A stretch of DNA of 64,000 bases. Origin: Deltaproteobacteria bacterium HGW-Deltaproteobacteria-15. Its GTDB lineage: Bacteria > Desulfobacterota > DSM-4660 > Desulfatiglandales > HGW-15. This document shows positions 8,909 through 17,969 of the stretch, one piece after another. Position numbers and translations under genes: made by a program. Each line of letters begins with the position of its first letter. Positions within the stretch are counted from its first letter, which is position 1. The notes below the pieces were generated by a model. That model worked only from the letters and a program-made list of their open reading frames with translations. It was not told the DNA's origin and did not search any database. Location: positions 37,363-101,362 of the forward strand of contig PHBH01000015.1 in NCBI GenBank assembly GCA_002840535.1. Direction: 5' to 3'.

Positions 8909-9274
8909 TTACTGAAGAAGATGTTCCTGCTCCAGAAATGTCATTGCCCTCTGGCCGATGGTCGTGATCAGGCTTATGGCCCTGGCAAGATGAATGGTCG
9001 CCTCCTGGGCCACACCCGAATCCGCCAGGACGGCCGACCGCTCAAGAAGACTTTCGATTCCATCCCAGTCCCAGTCCTTGTGAGTCGCAATCGTCCTGGC
9101 GAGAAGGACCTCCTGCGACGCGATCCCCAGAAGGATCCTGATCACCTTTTCACCCCCTGTCCTCTCTTCGGGGCGCAGGCCGGAAACCACCTCCAAGGCC
9201 TGTGTGATGACGATGACCGCGCTCTTGATCTTTTCACTCTGCACCAGGGCCAAAATGGCCTCTCCTGTCTTCAT
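8909..9274 (-). CDS. Conserved hypothetical, 121 residues, paired with CBS gene
   Basis: An all-helical soluble protein without cysteines or a signal peptide (KTGEAILALVQSEKIKSAVI ... HLARAISLITTIGQRAMTF). I do not recognise a family. The ATG at 9274 lies two bases after the TAG of the CBS gene, with AAGG just upstream, so it is translationally coupled to that gene. A longer start at 9289 would overlap the CBS gene. The pairing suggests it senses or is regulated together with the adenosyl-ligand-binding CBS pair. No function is claimed. Confidence 0.7.
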   Translation of the reverse strand: MKTGEAILALVQSEKIKSAVIVITQALEVVSGLRPEERTGGEKVIRILLGIASQEVLLARTIATHKDWDWDGIESLLERSAVLADSGVAQEATIHLARAISLITTIGQRAMTFLEQEHLLQ

Positions 9275-9276
9275 TC

Positions 9277-9831
9277 CTACACCTTGCATGACTTCATTGC
9301 GTCCGTGACCTGAGTGAATACATCCGTAAGCCGAAGAATACCGACGATATTCTTGCCGCTTGTGACCAGCAGCGATTGGTGGCGGCCCATGATGAGTTGA
9401 TGGATGGCCTCATCCAGCGTGGCATCCTCGTTTACGTATTCTCCCTTGGTAGGAGTGTACATGATCGTCTTGACCTTGATCTGGTATGCCTTCCTGCAGA
9501 TATCCTCCAGAGGCATCTGCCAGAGATCGTATTTTTCCATCATGGACTTGAGCAGTTCCTGGCTGAAGCCGCTGTGCGAAATGGCGCCCACATCTCCCAT
9601 CTTGACATAGCCGCTCTCCAGGCTGCGAATCACGTCCATCTGGCTCAGTTTTCCGACGATCTTCTCGTGTTCGTCATAGACAAGGATCGCCCGGTGTTTG
9701 TAACGATCCTGCCGAAAACTTTTCTGAGCCTGCTCCAAGGCAACGACAGCTTCAAAAAGGGTCGCTTCCTTGGACACGGTGGCGTATTCAGCCAGGGGAA
9801 CCATGATGTCCTTGACCAGCTTATTTTTCAT
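9277..9831 (-). CDS. Two-CBS-domain protein
   Basis: A 184-residue protein that is essentially a Bateman module. CBS 1 (about 4-75) has VKDIMVPLAEYATVS and KIVGKLSQMDVIRSLES; CBS 2 (about 115-180) has VKTIMYTPTKGEYVNEDAT and IVGILRLTDVFTQV. Such stand-alone pairs bind AMP/ATP or SAM and regulate a partner; here the coupled 121-residue protein is the obvious candidate. The start at 9831 has an AGGAGG ribosome site 8 bases upstream. The frame stays open for another 71 codons upstream, but that stretch is not family-like. Confidence 0.87.
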   Translation of the reverse strand: MKNKLVKDIMVPLAEYATVSKEATLFEAVVALEQAQKSFRQDRYKHRAILVYDEHEKIVGKLSQMDVIRSLESGYVKMGDVGAISHSGFSQELLKSMMEKYDLWQMPLEDICRKAYQIKVKTIMYTPTKGEYVNEDATLDEAIHQLIMGRHQSLLVTSGKNIVGILRLTDVFTQVTDAMKSCKV

Positions 9832-10047
9832 GGGGTGTCCTCCTGCGATGAGTTCCAATGCCTGAAGGATGTATTCACTCCGGCACTTCAATATATGAGG
9901 CAACCCATAGGGTGTCAAGCGATGCCGCGGGATAAGGATACAATCATGGGTAAGCAAGATCACCAAGCTCAAGCCCATGGGAGGGTGTTGATCTCCGCCC
10001 TGGTCTCGGCCGGTGTCTTTCTCTTCCTCAGGATGTTTTACCAATGA

Positions 10048-10148
10048 AGAAGTGAGCAGTAAGGAGTAAGCAGTGAGCAGTTTTTTCCTGACTTCTGACC
10101 TCTGACCTCTGACTTCTGGCCTCTGACTCCCGGCTACTGACTCCCGGC
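10048..10148. repeat. Inverted CTGACTTCTGAC / GTGAGCAGTAAG word array
   Basis: A left arm of about 30 bases (gagcagtaaggagtaagcag) and a right arm of about 60 bases of ctctgacttctgac words are separated by a T6 run. The array fills the gap between the M1 peptidase and the CBS gene, and the peptidase stop codon at 10134 lies inside it. The family recurs at 12651-12685 and 12842-12934. Confidence 0.7.
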
Positions 10149-12629
10149 TTTCCGGTTTCTCATTCTGGAATGGATTTCGAGCCTCTCGAGGGAGAGCCCG
10201 ATGGCATCCCGAAATTTTTCGTGACTCTTCATGTAATCTTCGAAGAAGACCTTGACCTCTTCCTCCCTGCCGAGCCCTCCCCAGGGTATGATCGCGGCAA
10301 TGAATCTTTCATAGTGGACCGGGTGCAGTTCCTCGAGTCTGCCGCGGGAGGAGAGATACCAGTCCCACAACAGGCCCACTGCACTGGGGTTGGCTACCAT
10401 GGCTCCGATCACAATGAACTTGTTACGGTCCGGGACCTTTTCCAACAGGAACTGCAGGACCTTCCGGATTATGGCATCGTCTTTAAAGCATCCCATGGCC
10501 ATGAGGATGTTGATCCTCTCGTGCTCGTTTCCGGAAGCCGCGAATGCTCTCTCAAACCACTCCAGGGCTGAGTTTCCTCCGGTCAGGGCGCCGATCTGCA
10601 TTGTACTTCTCATGATGTCCGGGTGAACCGGCTTGCCTTCGCAGAGCTTGCCGAAGCTGCGCCCGCCGAATGAAAGGGCTTCTGTCGAGCCGTACAGTGC
10701 AGCATGCCACAGCAACTGTTCTCTCACTATGGAAATCGCGTGCGGTTCCGCGGGATCCGGCTCATACCCGATCCTGGCAAGAACCCTTTCAAAAAGCTCC
10801 TTCCCTGCGGATGCCGCTCTCTTCCGGTCCTCTTCGCCCGAGACCATGAACAGGTGGAACAGATGATCGCTGATACTCACGAGAGGCAGGAATGCATCCT
10901 CCTCACGGTAGTATTCCAGAAAGGAAAGGTAAAAGGATGGATCCGTGTCGCCTCTCTTGAGCAAGGCGTAAAGATCATTCTGAAGCCCCCATCTCTCCTC
11001 GGGGGAAAGAGCCTTTGACGCAGCCTGTCTTCCGAGTTCTCGCAGGTTCTCCTGCTCTTTGTACCTGACGCGGTAAAAACCGGTCTGTCCTGCGTTGACC
11101 AGATAAGCGACAACATCCTCACTGATGGGGATGGAGATATCGCTTTTTTCCATGAGTGCGTGCACGGTTTCCCCGGTCCCTCCCTTTAAAAAGAGCTTCA
11201 GCGTAAGCGGAATCATCCATTCGCCTTTGGATGTGCCGGGGATGAACGTGAACCGCTCCTGATGGATATTCAAGACGTCGCCATCTCGGCCGATCTCCAG
11301 GATGGGGTAGCCCGGCTGCCCGACCCAGCTCCTGATCATGGTACTGACCGGCTTTGCAGATGCCTTTTCAAACGCATCCCACAGATCATGGCTTGTGGCT
11401 GTCCCGTACGCATGCTTCCCGAGATAATGTCGGAGACCTTCCTTGAAGCTCTCACTTCCCACATAACCCTCGATCTGTCTGAGAATGCTGCCGCCCTTGC
11501 TGTAGATAATGGGCGCGGTACTCACATTGATGAGCACATGCCCCCCGCCCGGGATCTCGATAGGGATGGTCTGGATCAATCCATCCCTTTCGAACGCGAC
11601 ATTCGTGGTGTTGTTCAAAAAACGCCCCCACATCTCCCACTCGGGGTAGTAGTGGTCCACCACGCCGAAGCCGAAGTACGTTGCAAAGCTCTCGTTGAGC
11701 CAAAGGTACTCCCATTCCTTCGGCGTCACGAGATTTCCGAACCACATGTGTGCGATCTCGTGAGCGATGACTTCGCATATTCTTTCCTCACCTGCCTTGG
11801 AGGTCTTCTCAGGATCCCTCAGGAGCAGGTTTTCCCTGAAGGTGATCGCCCCCCAGTTTTCCATGGCACCTGCCGAAAAATCCGAGACGGCGATGAGGTC
11901 GAGTTTTGGTAAGGGATATCGGATGCCGTAATACCCTTCGGAGAAGGTGAGGGCCTTTCTCGAGAAGCCCAGTGCAAAGTCCCCGTATCTCGCCATGCCC
12001 GGGGACGCGGCCAGCCGGATCAGCACCTCGCCCGGGTCTTCTATGAAATCGAATTCACCTACCGCAAAAAAGAGAAGATACGTAGACATGATGGGGGTTG
12101 TCTGAAACCTTACGAGCTTTCTCCCGTTTTCCAGAGCGACTTCTTCCTCCACCGGATTGTTCGAAATCGCCGTCAAGCCGTTCTCCACGACGATCTCCAC
12201 AGCAAAGGAGGCTTTTCTGGCTGGATGGTCAAAACAGGGGAATGCCCTTCTCGCATCGTTTTCTTCAAACTGCGTCACGGCCGCAATCTTCTCAACTCCT
12301 TCACGGACATACCTGGTTCTATAGAAGCCGGCCATCCTGTTGTTGATTTCACCGGCATAATCGATCTTGAGAACGAACCTCCCATTCAGCTCCGAAGGCA
12401 GGTGGACGGTAAGACTCTCTTTCAGGGGATCCATGGAGAACGCACACTTCATCTCATCCTTGCCGTTCGCCACCCGGCAGTTCCAGATCGCGAGCTCCAG
12501 CCCGTTCATGGGAATCGTCTGCACAGGCCCGGATGTTTCGATTTCGATCTCGGCTTTCCCTTCGAACCGAAAGCGTTTAAGATCCGGCTCCAGATGGAGC
12601 CTGTAATGCAAAGGTTTGAGTTCGGCCAT
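10134..12629 (-). CDS. M1-family zinc aminopeptidase
   Basis: An 831-residue gluzincin that removes N-terminal residues from peptides, probably in the cytosol as there is no signal peptide. The N-terminal beta domain is followed by the exopeptidase motif GAMENWGAITFRE near residue 254. The zinc site HEIAHMWFGN lies near 288 with the third ligand in NESFATY near 307. The C-terminal ERAP1-like helical region (about 520-820) is complete. The size is near that of the puromycin-sensitive/tricorn-factor type, shorter than E. coli PepN. The last residues (KAGSQ) are encoded within a degenerate intergenic repeat, so the extreme C-terminus may be recent. No operon partner. Confidence 0.95.
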   Translation of the reverse strand: MAELKPLHYRLHLEPDLKRFRFEGKAEIEIETSGPVQTIPMNGLELAIWNCRVANGKDEMKCAFSMDPLKESLTVHLPSELNGRFVLKIDYAGEINNRMAGFYRTRYVREGVEKIAAVTQFEENDARRAFPCFDHPARKASFAVEIVVENGLTAISNNPVEEEVALENGRKLVRFQTTPIMSTYLLFFAVGEFDFIEDPGEVLIRLAASPGMARYGDFALGFSRKALTFSEGYYGIRYPLPKLDLIAVSDFSAGAMENWGAITFRENLLLRDPEKTSKAGEERICEVIAHEIAHMWFGNLVTPKEWEYLWLNESFATYFGFGVVDHYYPEWEMWGRFLNNTTNVAFERDGLIQTIPIEIPGGGHVLINVSTAPIIYSKGGSILRQIEGYVGSESFKEGLRHYLGKHAYGTATSHDLWDAFEKASAKPVSTMIRSWVGQPGYPILEIGRDGDVLNIHQERFTFIPGTSKGEWMIPLTLKLFLKGGTGETVHALMEKSDISIPISEDVVAYLVNAGQTGFYRVRYKEQENLRELGRQAASKALSPEERWGLQNDLYALLKRGDTDPSFYLSFLEYYREEDAFLPLVSISDHLFHLFMVSGEEDRKRAASAGKELFERVLARIGYEPDPAEPHAISIVREQLLWHAALYGSTEALSFGGRSFGKLCEGKPVHPDIMRSTMQIGALTGGNSALEWFERAFAASGNEHERINILMAMGCFKDDAIIRKVLQFLLEKVPDRNKFIVIGAMVANPSAVGLLWDWYLSSRGRLEELHPVHYERFIAAIIPWGGLGREEEVKVFFEDYMKSHEKFRDAIGLSLERLEIHSRMRNRKAGSQ

Positions 12630-12650
12630 ATTTCTCGCCTTTCTTAAATG

Positions 12651-12685
12651 AGGATAAGGAGTCAGAAGACAGAAGTCAGGAGATT
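12651..12685. repeat. Left arm of GTCAGAAGACAGAAGTCAG repeat
   Basis: About 33 bases of degenerate gtcagaagacagaag words just upstream of the M1 gene. The inverse arm is at 12842-12934; together they bracket another palindromic element at 12697-12778. Confidence 0.6.
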
Positions 12686-12696
12686 TTATGAAACCT

Positions 12697-12778
12697 GTCC
12701 CGGCGAAGGCCGGGAACCGGATTCCAGGTGTTCTGCAAGGTCTTGAAAATGCTGGATCCCGGTCTTCACCGGGATGAC
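12697..12778. repeat. Palindromic GTCCCGGCGAAGGCCGGGA element
   Basis: An 82-base element starting gtcccggcgaaggccgggaa and ending cccggtcttcaccgggatgac, so its ends are inverted copies (GTCCCGGcgaa / ttcaCCGGGAtGAC). It resembles the small miniature repeats widely scattered in proteobacterial genomes. A relative (gtcattccggcggaggccgg) is at 59504-59535. Confidence 0.6.
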
Positions 12779-12841
12779 GGAAAGAGGGTATTTTCGACTT
12801 CTTACCAGATCATCAATGTTCGATGCTCATTCTCTCTTAAT

Positions 12842-12934
12842 TCCTGACTTCTTCTTCTGACTCCTGTCTTCTGTCTCCTGTCTTCTGACTTCTGTCTTCC
12901 GTCATCTGTCTTCTGACTTCTGTCTTCCGACTGC
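12842..12934. repeat. TCTTCTGACTTCTGTCTTC word array
   Basis: Some 90 bases of degenerate 10-12 base words on the pattern ctgtcttctgactt, opposite in sense to the arm at 12651-12685. The last ten codons of the hotdog thioesterase gene are made of this repeat. Confidence 0.7.
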
Positions 12935-13393
12935 CAGAAACTTGGATGGAAGGCTCTGTTCGCCTTCCAACTTCAAGTCTCTCAGGATCATCATTGTCGC
13001 CACTCCGTGTGCGAGGAACACGCCCTCTTGGTTGAAAATAGAGGCTTCGGCGAGGCATAGCGTTTTGCCTATTTTGATATTCCTCCCTTTTGCGACCAGG
13101 TATCCCTCTGCGGCAGGAGAGAGAAAGTTGAGTTTTATCTCCACGGTGGTCAACCCTAACCCCTCTTCGAGAAGAGGGTATACGGCCCAGAAAGCCGCAG
13201 CATCCATGACTGATGAGTACACACCGCCGTGAACAATGCCGAAGGGCTGAAGATGCTTTTTCTGAACCATGACCTCAAGACGTGACCGCCCGAGCGCCAG
13301 AGAGCGGATCTCCATTGAGATCAACTCGAAATAAGGACATCGGTTTACCAGCCTTTTCACCGCTCTCACATAATCAGGATTCAATGTTTTCAT
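12902..13393 (-). CDS. PaaI-type hotdog thioesterase
   Basis: A 163-residue single hotdog-fold protein expected to hydrolyse acyl- or aryl-CoA thioesters. The family signature is clear: LQPFGIVHGGVYSSVMDAAA, then VEIKLNFLSPAAEGYLVAKG and ASIFNQEGVFLAHGVATMMI. The substrate is not predictable. A TGA codon lies immediately before an in-frame GTG at 13399; I prefer the ATG at 13393. The final residues (GRQKSEDR) are encoded by an intergenic word repeat and are not part of the fold, so the ancestral stop was probably earlier. Confidence 0.85.
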   Translation of the reverse strand: MKTLNPDYVRAVKRLVNRCPYFELISMEIRSLALGRSRLEVMVQKKHLQPFGIVHGGVYSSVMDAAAFWAVYPLLEEGLGLTTVEIKLNFLSPAAEGYLVAKGRNIKIGKTLCLAEASIFNQEGVFLAHGVATMMILRDLKLEGEQSLPSKFLAVGRQKSEDR

Positions 13394-13568
13394 AACCACT
13401 CACCCGCCGGATTCAACAGCGCCTGATTTTGATACTCCTTCCTCCCTGCCTCCTTTGATCCCAAGATCCGGGATCGTAACCGGCACAAGTTAGCGGTTCA
13501 TCGTTCACATGTCAAACCCGTCGAGCGACGGTGCCCTGCTGTCAAGTTTTTGACTCCAGACCAATCAA

Positions 13569-13760
13569 ATGATGGGAGAATCAGAGAAGAAAAAGACGAT
13601 AAGAGCGCCCCGAGGACGGTTCTTCTTTCGAAAAAAATATCCCTTTCAATTCAATTTCTTACACGAAAGGAGCATCTTTGGGGTCAGCGGGCCGGCACTT
13701 TTTGCCCTTGTTGTTGCATATGGCATACTCTTTGCTGCATTCGCAATCAGCGACGGGTGA
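13569..13760 (+). CDS. Possible small membrane protein (63 residues)
   Basis: A short frame with a strongly basic N-terminal half (EKKKTIRAPRGRFFFRKK) and a single hydrophobic segment (SGPALFALVVAYGILFAAFA, about 41-60), as in small inner-membrane proteins anchored with the positive side in. No clear ribosome site precedes the ATG. It lies alone ahead of the sensor kinase gene. It could be a chance frame; the positive-inside pattern is the only positive evidence. Confidence 0.4.
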   Translation: MMGESEKKKTIRAPRGRFFFRKKYPFQFNFLHERSIFGVSGPALFALVVAYGILFAAFAISDG

Positions 13761-13783
13761 GCACAGTTTCCCTCAAACAAGTT

Positions 13784-13863
13784 GGTCATCCCGACCGAAG
13801 CGAGAGATTCTGAAATCCTCATAGGTATGAGATTTCTCCTCCGCTTTCGCCGGTGTCGAAAAG
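13784..13863. repeat. GACCGAAGCGAGAGATTCTG palindromic repeat
   Basis: An 80-base element running from gtcatcccgaccgaagcgag to ctccgctttcgccggtgtcg, with inverted ends. Related pieces are at 31194-31262 and 59348-59392. It occupies the gap ahead of the hybrid sensor kinase. Confidence 0.5.
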
Positions 13864-13958
13864 ATTGCATTCTGTGTCTTTCATGGACACGACTCCAGCT
13901 AATGTAAAGAACCGCCCCGGAAGGGCGGGACTTGAGATAAGGGACGGCCGAAGGCTTC

Positions 13959-16601
13959 ATGAGCATGAGGGCTAAGACATCGATCCTGTTCTCCGTGATT
14001 ATCGCCGTTACGCTGGGAGTCACGGGCGTGTTTCATCTCAAGTATTTCGAAGATTCCCTGCGGAATTCCGTTCTCCATGGGCTTGAAGACGTGAGCGGTG
14101 CGACCTCTCAATTGATCTCCCGCTTTCTGGCGGATACGCTGAAGGAGGCGGAGACCATCGCCGTCTCTTTGCCCGAAGAATTCATCGAGAAAAGGGACAT
14201 TCTCAAAATAGAAGAACGGCTCAAGCTCTACTCGGAAAAACTTCCCAAGTTCGAAAATGGAATGTTCCTCCTCGATGAAAAAGGCGTTCTTTGGGCGGAT
14301 TACCCCGCCCATCCCGAGGTGCGGGGGAAATCCTTTGCGTTTCGTGAATACTACAAGAAAACCATGGAGGAAAATCGGGGGATCATCGGCACTCCGTATC
14401 GGTCGGCGAGATCGGGTATGCCGGTCCTCACTTTCACTGCCCCTCTTCGGGCATCCTCAGGACGGTTGATCGGCATCCTGGGTTGTTCCGTGCAGCTCAC
14501 CTCCCTCAGTGCGCTGGAAGGGATCCGCCTCGCCCGAATCGGGGAAACAGGATACATCTACGTATATAACCGCGACAGGCTCATGATCCTCCATCCGAAC
14601 CGTCAGAGAGTTCTGAAGAAAGACGTGCCGGCCGGCTCGAACAAGCTCTTCGATGCCGCCATTGAGGGATTTGAGGGAGTGGGGGAGACGGTGAATTCCA
14701 TAGGGATCTCCATGCTCATCTCCCTCAAGCAGATTCAGGGCACGGATTGGATACTTGGCGCTCAGCAACCCACCCAAGAAGCCTTTGCCCCTATCCGCGA
14801 AGCCCGAAACCGTACTCTTGCCAGTATTCTCTTCGCTGTATTCATCGCTGCGATCCTGGCCTATGCCACCATTTCGCGGATCACGATGCCTCTTTTGAAA
14901 CTCCGGAAGGCGGTAATGCTGCTTGGCAATGCAGGAGAGGAAAGAGAGGCGGGCATAAAGAAGAAGTACCTTCAGGAACTGGAGGGGATTGCCAGAGAGG
15001 GGGAAATAGGGGATTTGACCAGAGCATTCGTTTCGATATCCGGACAACTCGACAGGACCATGGGATCCCTGAAGCTTTCCGTCAGCGATTGGGAGCGCAC
15101 GTTTAACTCCGTATCCGATGCCATCCTCATCGTGGATGCGGAAACGAGAGTAATACGTCTCAACGGTTCCGCCAGGACCATCCTGAACGATCAGCACACG
15201 GGCGTAGTCGGGAGAAGACTCGCCGATCTCCTCGATCATGCCAGAATTACGGATTATTGTCTTTTTGAGGGGGAAATGTACTCCCCTGAACAGGCATTCC
15301 TTCTGGAATTGAATAGAGATGGGGCAACCTACACCTTCGAGGTCAGTATGACCCCCCTGATGCAAAGATCGGAGAGGGTCGGGACGGTGATCGTTGCCAA
15401 GGATATAACCTCCAAGGTTCAGGCCGATGCGGAAAGGAAAGTTCTCGAGGCTCAGCTGCAGCAGGCCCAGAAAATGGAGGCGATTGGAACGCTCGCAGGC
15501 GGCATTGCCCACAACTTCAACAACCTTCTCATGGGTATCCAGGGGAATGCCGCACTCATCCTCATGGATACCAATCCGGATCACCCCCATTATCAGAAGG
15601 CAAAGAATGTCGAGAAACTTGTTCAGAGCGGTTCCAGGCTCACGAGCCAGCTCCTGGGGTATGCAAGGGAGGGAAGATTTCAGATCAAACCCCTTTTGCT
15701 GAACAGACTCATAAAGGAAATCAGTGAACCCTTTGCCTTGGCGAGAAAGGATATCCGGGTCCAGCAACGCCTTTCAGAAGATCTGCTGACGGTCCTTGCC
15801 GACCGGGGGCAGCTCGAACAGGTCCTGATGAATTTCTATGTCAACGCTGCGGATGCCATGCCGAACGGCGGCATCCTTGAGCTGAAGACGGAAAATGTCA
15901 CCCATGAGATATTTTCCCGTAAGGTTTTCGGCCTGAAGCCGGGAAGATACGTGCACCTGGCCGTGAAGGATACCGGAACAGGAATGGACAGGAAGACCCT
16001 GGAGCGGATCTTCGAGCCTTTCTTCACGACCAAGGCCGTGGGCAAAGGAACCGGGCTCGGTCTGGCCTCCGTCTATGGAATCGTCAAAGCCCATGGCGGA
16101 TTTGTCGATGTGGAATCCGAGGCGGGTCGGGGCTCCACCTTTCACGTATATCTGCCGGCCACCAATGAGAGAATTCATAGGGATCAGGAGACCGCTCCCG
16201 TTCTCACCAGGGGAAACGAAAAGGTGCTTCTCGTGGACGACGAGGAGATGATCCTGGACATCGGCCAAAAAATACTCAACGCCATGGGGTACCATGTGTC
16301 CCTGGCAAAGAGCGGAAAAGAGGCGATCGACTGGTATCGGGAACACAATGGAGAAATCGATCTCATCCTTCTCGACATGGTGATGCCGGACATGTGCGGG
16401 GGAGAGACGTTCGACTGTCTTAAAACGATAAACCCCGGCGTAAAGGTTCTTCTTTCCAGCGGGTACAGTATAGACGGACAGGCTGCGGAGATTCTGAAGA
16501 GAGGGTGCAACGGTTTTATTCAGAAACCCTTCAACATGGAGCAACTCTCGCAGAAGATCCGGGACGTACTGACACAGGTCCAGCCCGGCTGTCTCTCTTG
16601 A
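13959..16601 (+). CDS. Hybrid sensor histidine kinase with Cache, HAMP, PAS and receiver domains
   Basis: An 880-residue membrane signal transducer. TM1 (about 8-25), a periplasmic double-Cache domain (about 35-280, with [13 protein letters not shown] and [19 protein letters not shown]), TM2 (about 288-308), HAMP, PAS (about 385-480), then the kinase core. The phospho-acceptor His is near 517 in [13 protein letters not shown], and the ATPase boxes are DTGTGMD, EPFFTTK and [13 protein letters not shown]-terminal receiver domain has VDDEE at about 757 and the acceptor Asp near 805 in [10 protein letters not shown]. All phosphotransfer residues are present. No response-regulator gene is adjacent, so the output partner is unknown. 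Confidence 0.93.
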   Translation: MSMRAKTSILFSVIIAVTLGVTGVFHLKYFEDSLRNSVLHGLEDVSGATSQLISRFLADTLKEAETIAVSLPEEFIEKRDILKIEERLKLYSEKLPKFENGMFLLDEKGVLWADYPAHPEVRGKSFAFREYYKKTMEENRGIIGTPYRSARSGMPVLTFTAPLRASSGRLIGILGCSVQLTSLSALEGIRLARIGETGYIYVYNRDRLMILHPNRQRVLKKDVPAGSNKLFDAAIEGFEGVGETVNSIGISMLISLKQIQGTDWILGAQQPTQEAFAPIREARNRTLASILFAVFIAAILAYATISRITMPLLKLRKAVMLLGNAGEEREAGIKKKYLQELEGIAREGEIGDLTRAFVSISGQLDRTMGSLKLSVSDWERTFNSVSDAILIVDAETRVIRLNGSARTILNDQHTGVVGRRLADLLDHARITDYCLFEGEMYSPEQAFLLELNRDGATYTFEVSMTPLMQRSERVGTVIVAKDITSKVQADAERKVLEAQLQQAQKMEAIGTLAGGIAHNFNNLLMGIQGNAALILMDTNPDHPHYQKAKNVEKLVQSGSRLTSQLLGYAREGRFQIKPLLLNRLIKEISEPFALARKDIRVQQRLSEDLLTVLADRGQLEQVLMNFYVNAADAMPNGGILELKTENVTHEIFSRKVFGLKPGRYVHLAVKDTGTGMDRKTLERIFEPFFTTKAVGKGTGLGLASVYGIVKAHGGFVDVESEAGRGSTFHVYLPATNERIHRDQETAPVLTRGNEKVLLVDDEEMILDIGQKILNAMGYHVSLAKSGKEAIDWYREHNGEIDLILLDMVMPDMCGGETFDCLKTINPGVKVLLSSGYSIDGQAAEILKRGCNGFIQKPFNMEQLSQKIRDVLTQVQPGCLS

Positions 16602-16658
16602 CACGCCATCGGCCCCTTCCTATAGTCTCCTCAGATTCTTCAAGAAAGAGTGCTGCAT

Positions 16659-17012
16659 ATGGACGAAAACGCGACCCCCAAAAACCGGGATCATCCCGAT
16701 AGGTTCATCAAGGCCTATCATGACTTCAGAGAACAGATCGATATCACAAGGGGCGGGGTTTTGCCGGAGGTGGACGATCTGGTTTGCTATATGCTCATCG
16801 GTTTTCCCCGTGTTCCTGCTGACGATGAAAGTGGGGAAAATGCGAAGATGGATGCCATAGATCAGAGAGTGAGCATCTTCAAGGCCTTGTTCGTGGAGAT
16901 CAACAAGGACAGCCCTGAGGGATTTGTGGACGAAGGATTGAGGCGGTACGATCAGGCGGCTCTGACGGCCAAGACCCTCCTGGAGGAAGGAAACGAAGCC
17001 CCCCCCTGCTGA
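16659..17012 (+). CDS. Hypothetical protein, 117 residues
   Basis: An unrecognised soluble, acidic protein (MDENATPKNRDHPDRFIKAY ... EEGNEAPPC) predicted to be mainly helical, with no membrane segment and a terminal cysteine. It starts 57 bases after the hybrid kinase in the same direction, with AAGAAAGAG 8 bases before ATG 16659. A GTG at 16650 would add three residues. Cotranscription with the kinase is likely. No function can be offered. Confidence 0.65.
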   Translation: MDENATPKNRDHPDRFIKAYHDFREQIDITRGGVLPEVDDLVCYMLIGFPRVPADDESGENAKMDAIDQRVSIFKALFVEINKDSPEGFVDEGLRRYDQAALTAKTLLEEGNEAPPC

Positions 17013-17058
17013 TCGCCGACCGTTCACAGGCAACCTGACCTCTAATCCCATACGACAC

Positions 17059-17073
17059 AGCCATGTCATGGCT
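17059..17073. promoter_or_regulatory. 15-base palindrome upstream of pxpA
   Basis: AGCCATG-t-CATGGCT, a perfect 7+7 palindrome with weaker flanking symmetry (GACA/TGTC), 117 bases before the pxpA start. It is a plausible operator or weak hairpin; no regulator is identified. Confidence 0.3.
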
Positions 17074-17189
17074 TCTGTCCCCGTCCCAGGGATAGTCCTC
17101 TCAAGAACATGAGAATCATCCGGTATTTTCTTCTTCCCGGGCTTCGTGGTATGAATAGACTATTATTCTATTGACTGCGGAGCATGGAA

Positions 17190-17969
17190 ATGAGCCGAAA
17201 GATCGACCTGAATTCGGATGTGGGCGAGAGCTTTGGAACCTACAAGCTTGGACTGGATGAAGAGGTTATCCCTCTGATTACATCCGCCAACATTGCCTGC
17301 GGATGGCACGCGGGCGACCCTGGGGTCATGAGGCGTACCATCGCTCTCGCGAAGCAGCACGGGGTCGCCCCGGGCGCCCACCCGGGATTTCCCGATCTCC
17401 TGGGGTTCGGACGGAGGAACATGGATGCCACTCTGGAAGAGATCGAGGACTATACCACCTATCAGATAGGCGCTCTCTCAGCCTTTGCCTCCGAACAGTC
17501 CATGTCGCTCCAGCATGTGAAACCTCACGGCGGCCTCTATAACATGGCTGCGAAGGATACGCGCATTGTGGAAGCCGTTGCAAAGGTCCTTTCGCGTCTG
17601 AACAAGGAGCTCATTCTTGTAACCCTGGCGGGCCCTCATAGAAAAGAAATAGAGGAGATCGGCGACTGTTACGGCATTCGTATCGGTTTTGAATTTTTTG
17701 CCGACAGGGGTTACAACTCGGACGGGACCCTGGTCTCCAGAAGGGAATCCGGCGCAGTCATCCACGATCATCAGGTTGCGGCACAGAGGGTGCTGAAAAT
17801 GGTAAGAGAAGGCAAGGTCATCAGCAGGGAAGGCACGGAAATCGCTCTTTCCGCTCATACGATTTGCGTTCACGGGGACAATCCCTCTGCAGTCCTGTTA
17901 ACCGGGACCATCAGGGAAGCGCTCATTCATTCCGACATTGCAGTTGCACCCATGAGGACTTTTATTTGA
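17190..17969 (+). CDS. pxpA: 5-oxoprolinase subunit A (LamB/YcsF)
   Basis: A 259-residue subunit of the ATP-dependent PxpABC 5-oxoprolinase, which opens 5-oxoproline to glutamate. Family marks are IDLNSDVGESFG at the start, NIACGWHAGDPGVMRRTI, APGAHPGFPDLLGFGRR, HVKPHGGLYN and the terminal CVHGDNPSAV. GGAG lies 7 bases before ATG 17190; the ATG at 17184 is only one base from it and is less likely. First gene of pxpA-pxpB-pxpC, whose frames overlap or abut, so the three are cotranslated. Confidence 0.95.
   Translation: MSRKIDLNSDVGESFGTYKLGLDEEVIPLITSANIACGWHAGDPGVMRRTIALAKQHGVAPGAHPGFPDLLGFGRRNMDATLEEIEDYTTYQIGALSAFASEQSMSLQHVKPHGGLYNMAAKDTRIVEAVAKVLSRLNKELILVTLAGPHRKEIEEIGDCYGIRIGFEFFADRGYNSDGTLVSRRESGAVIHDHQVAAQRVLKMVREGKVISREGTEIALSAHTICVHGDNPSAVLLTGTIREALIHSDIAVAPMRTFI

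Noticed and set aside
10048..12934. CRISPR-like arrays
   Set aside because: Units are degenerate, 8-12 bases long, without constant-length unique spacers, and no cas gene is present.
14457..15767. A 436-codon minus-strand frame opposite the hybrid kinase
   Set aside because: Antisense shadow; the kinase domains on the plus strand are unambiguous.
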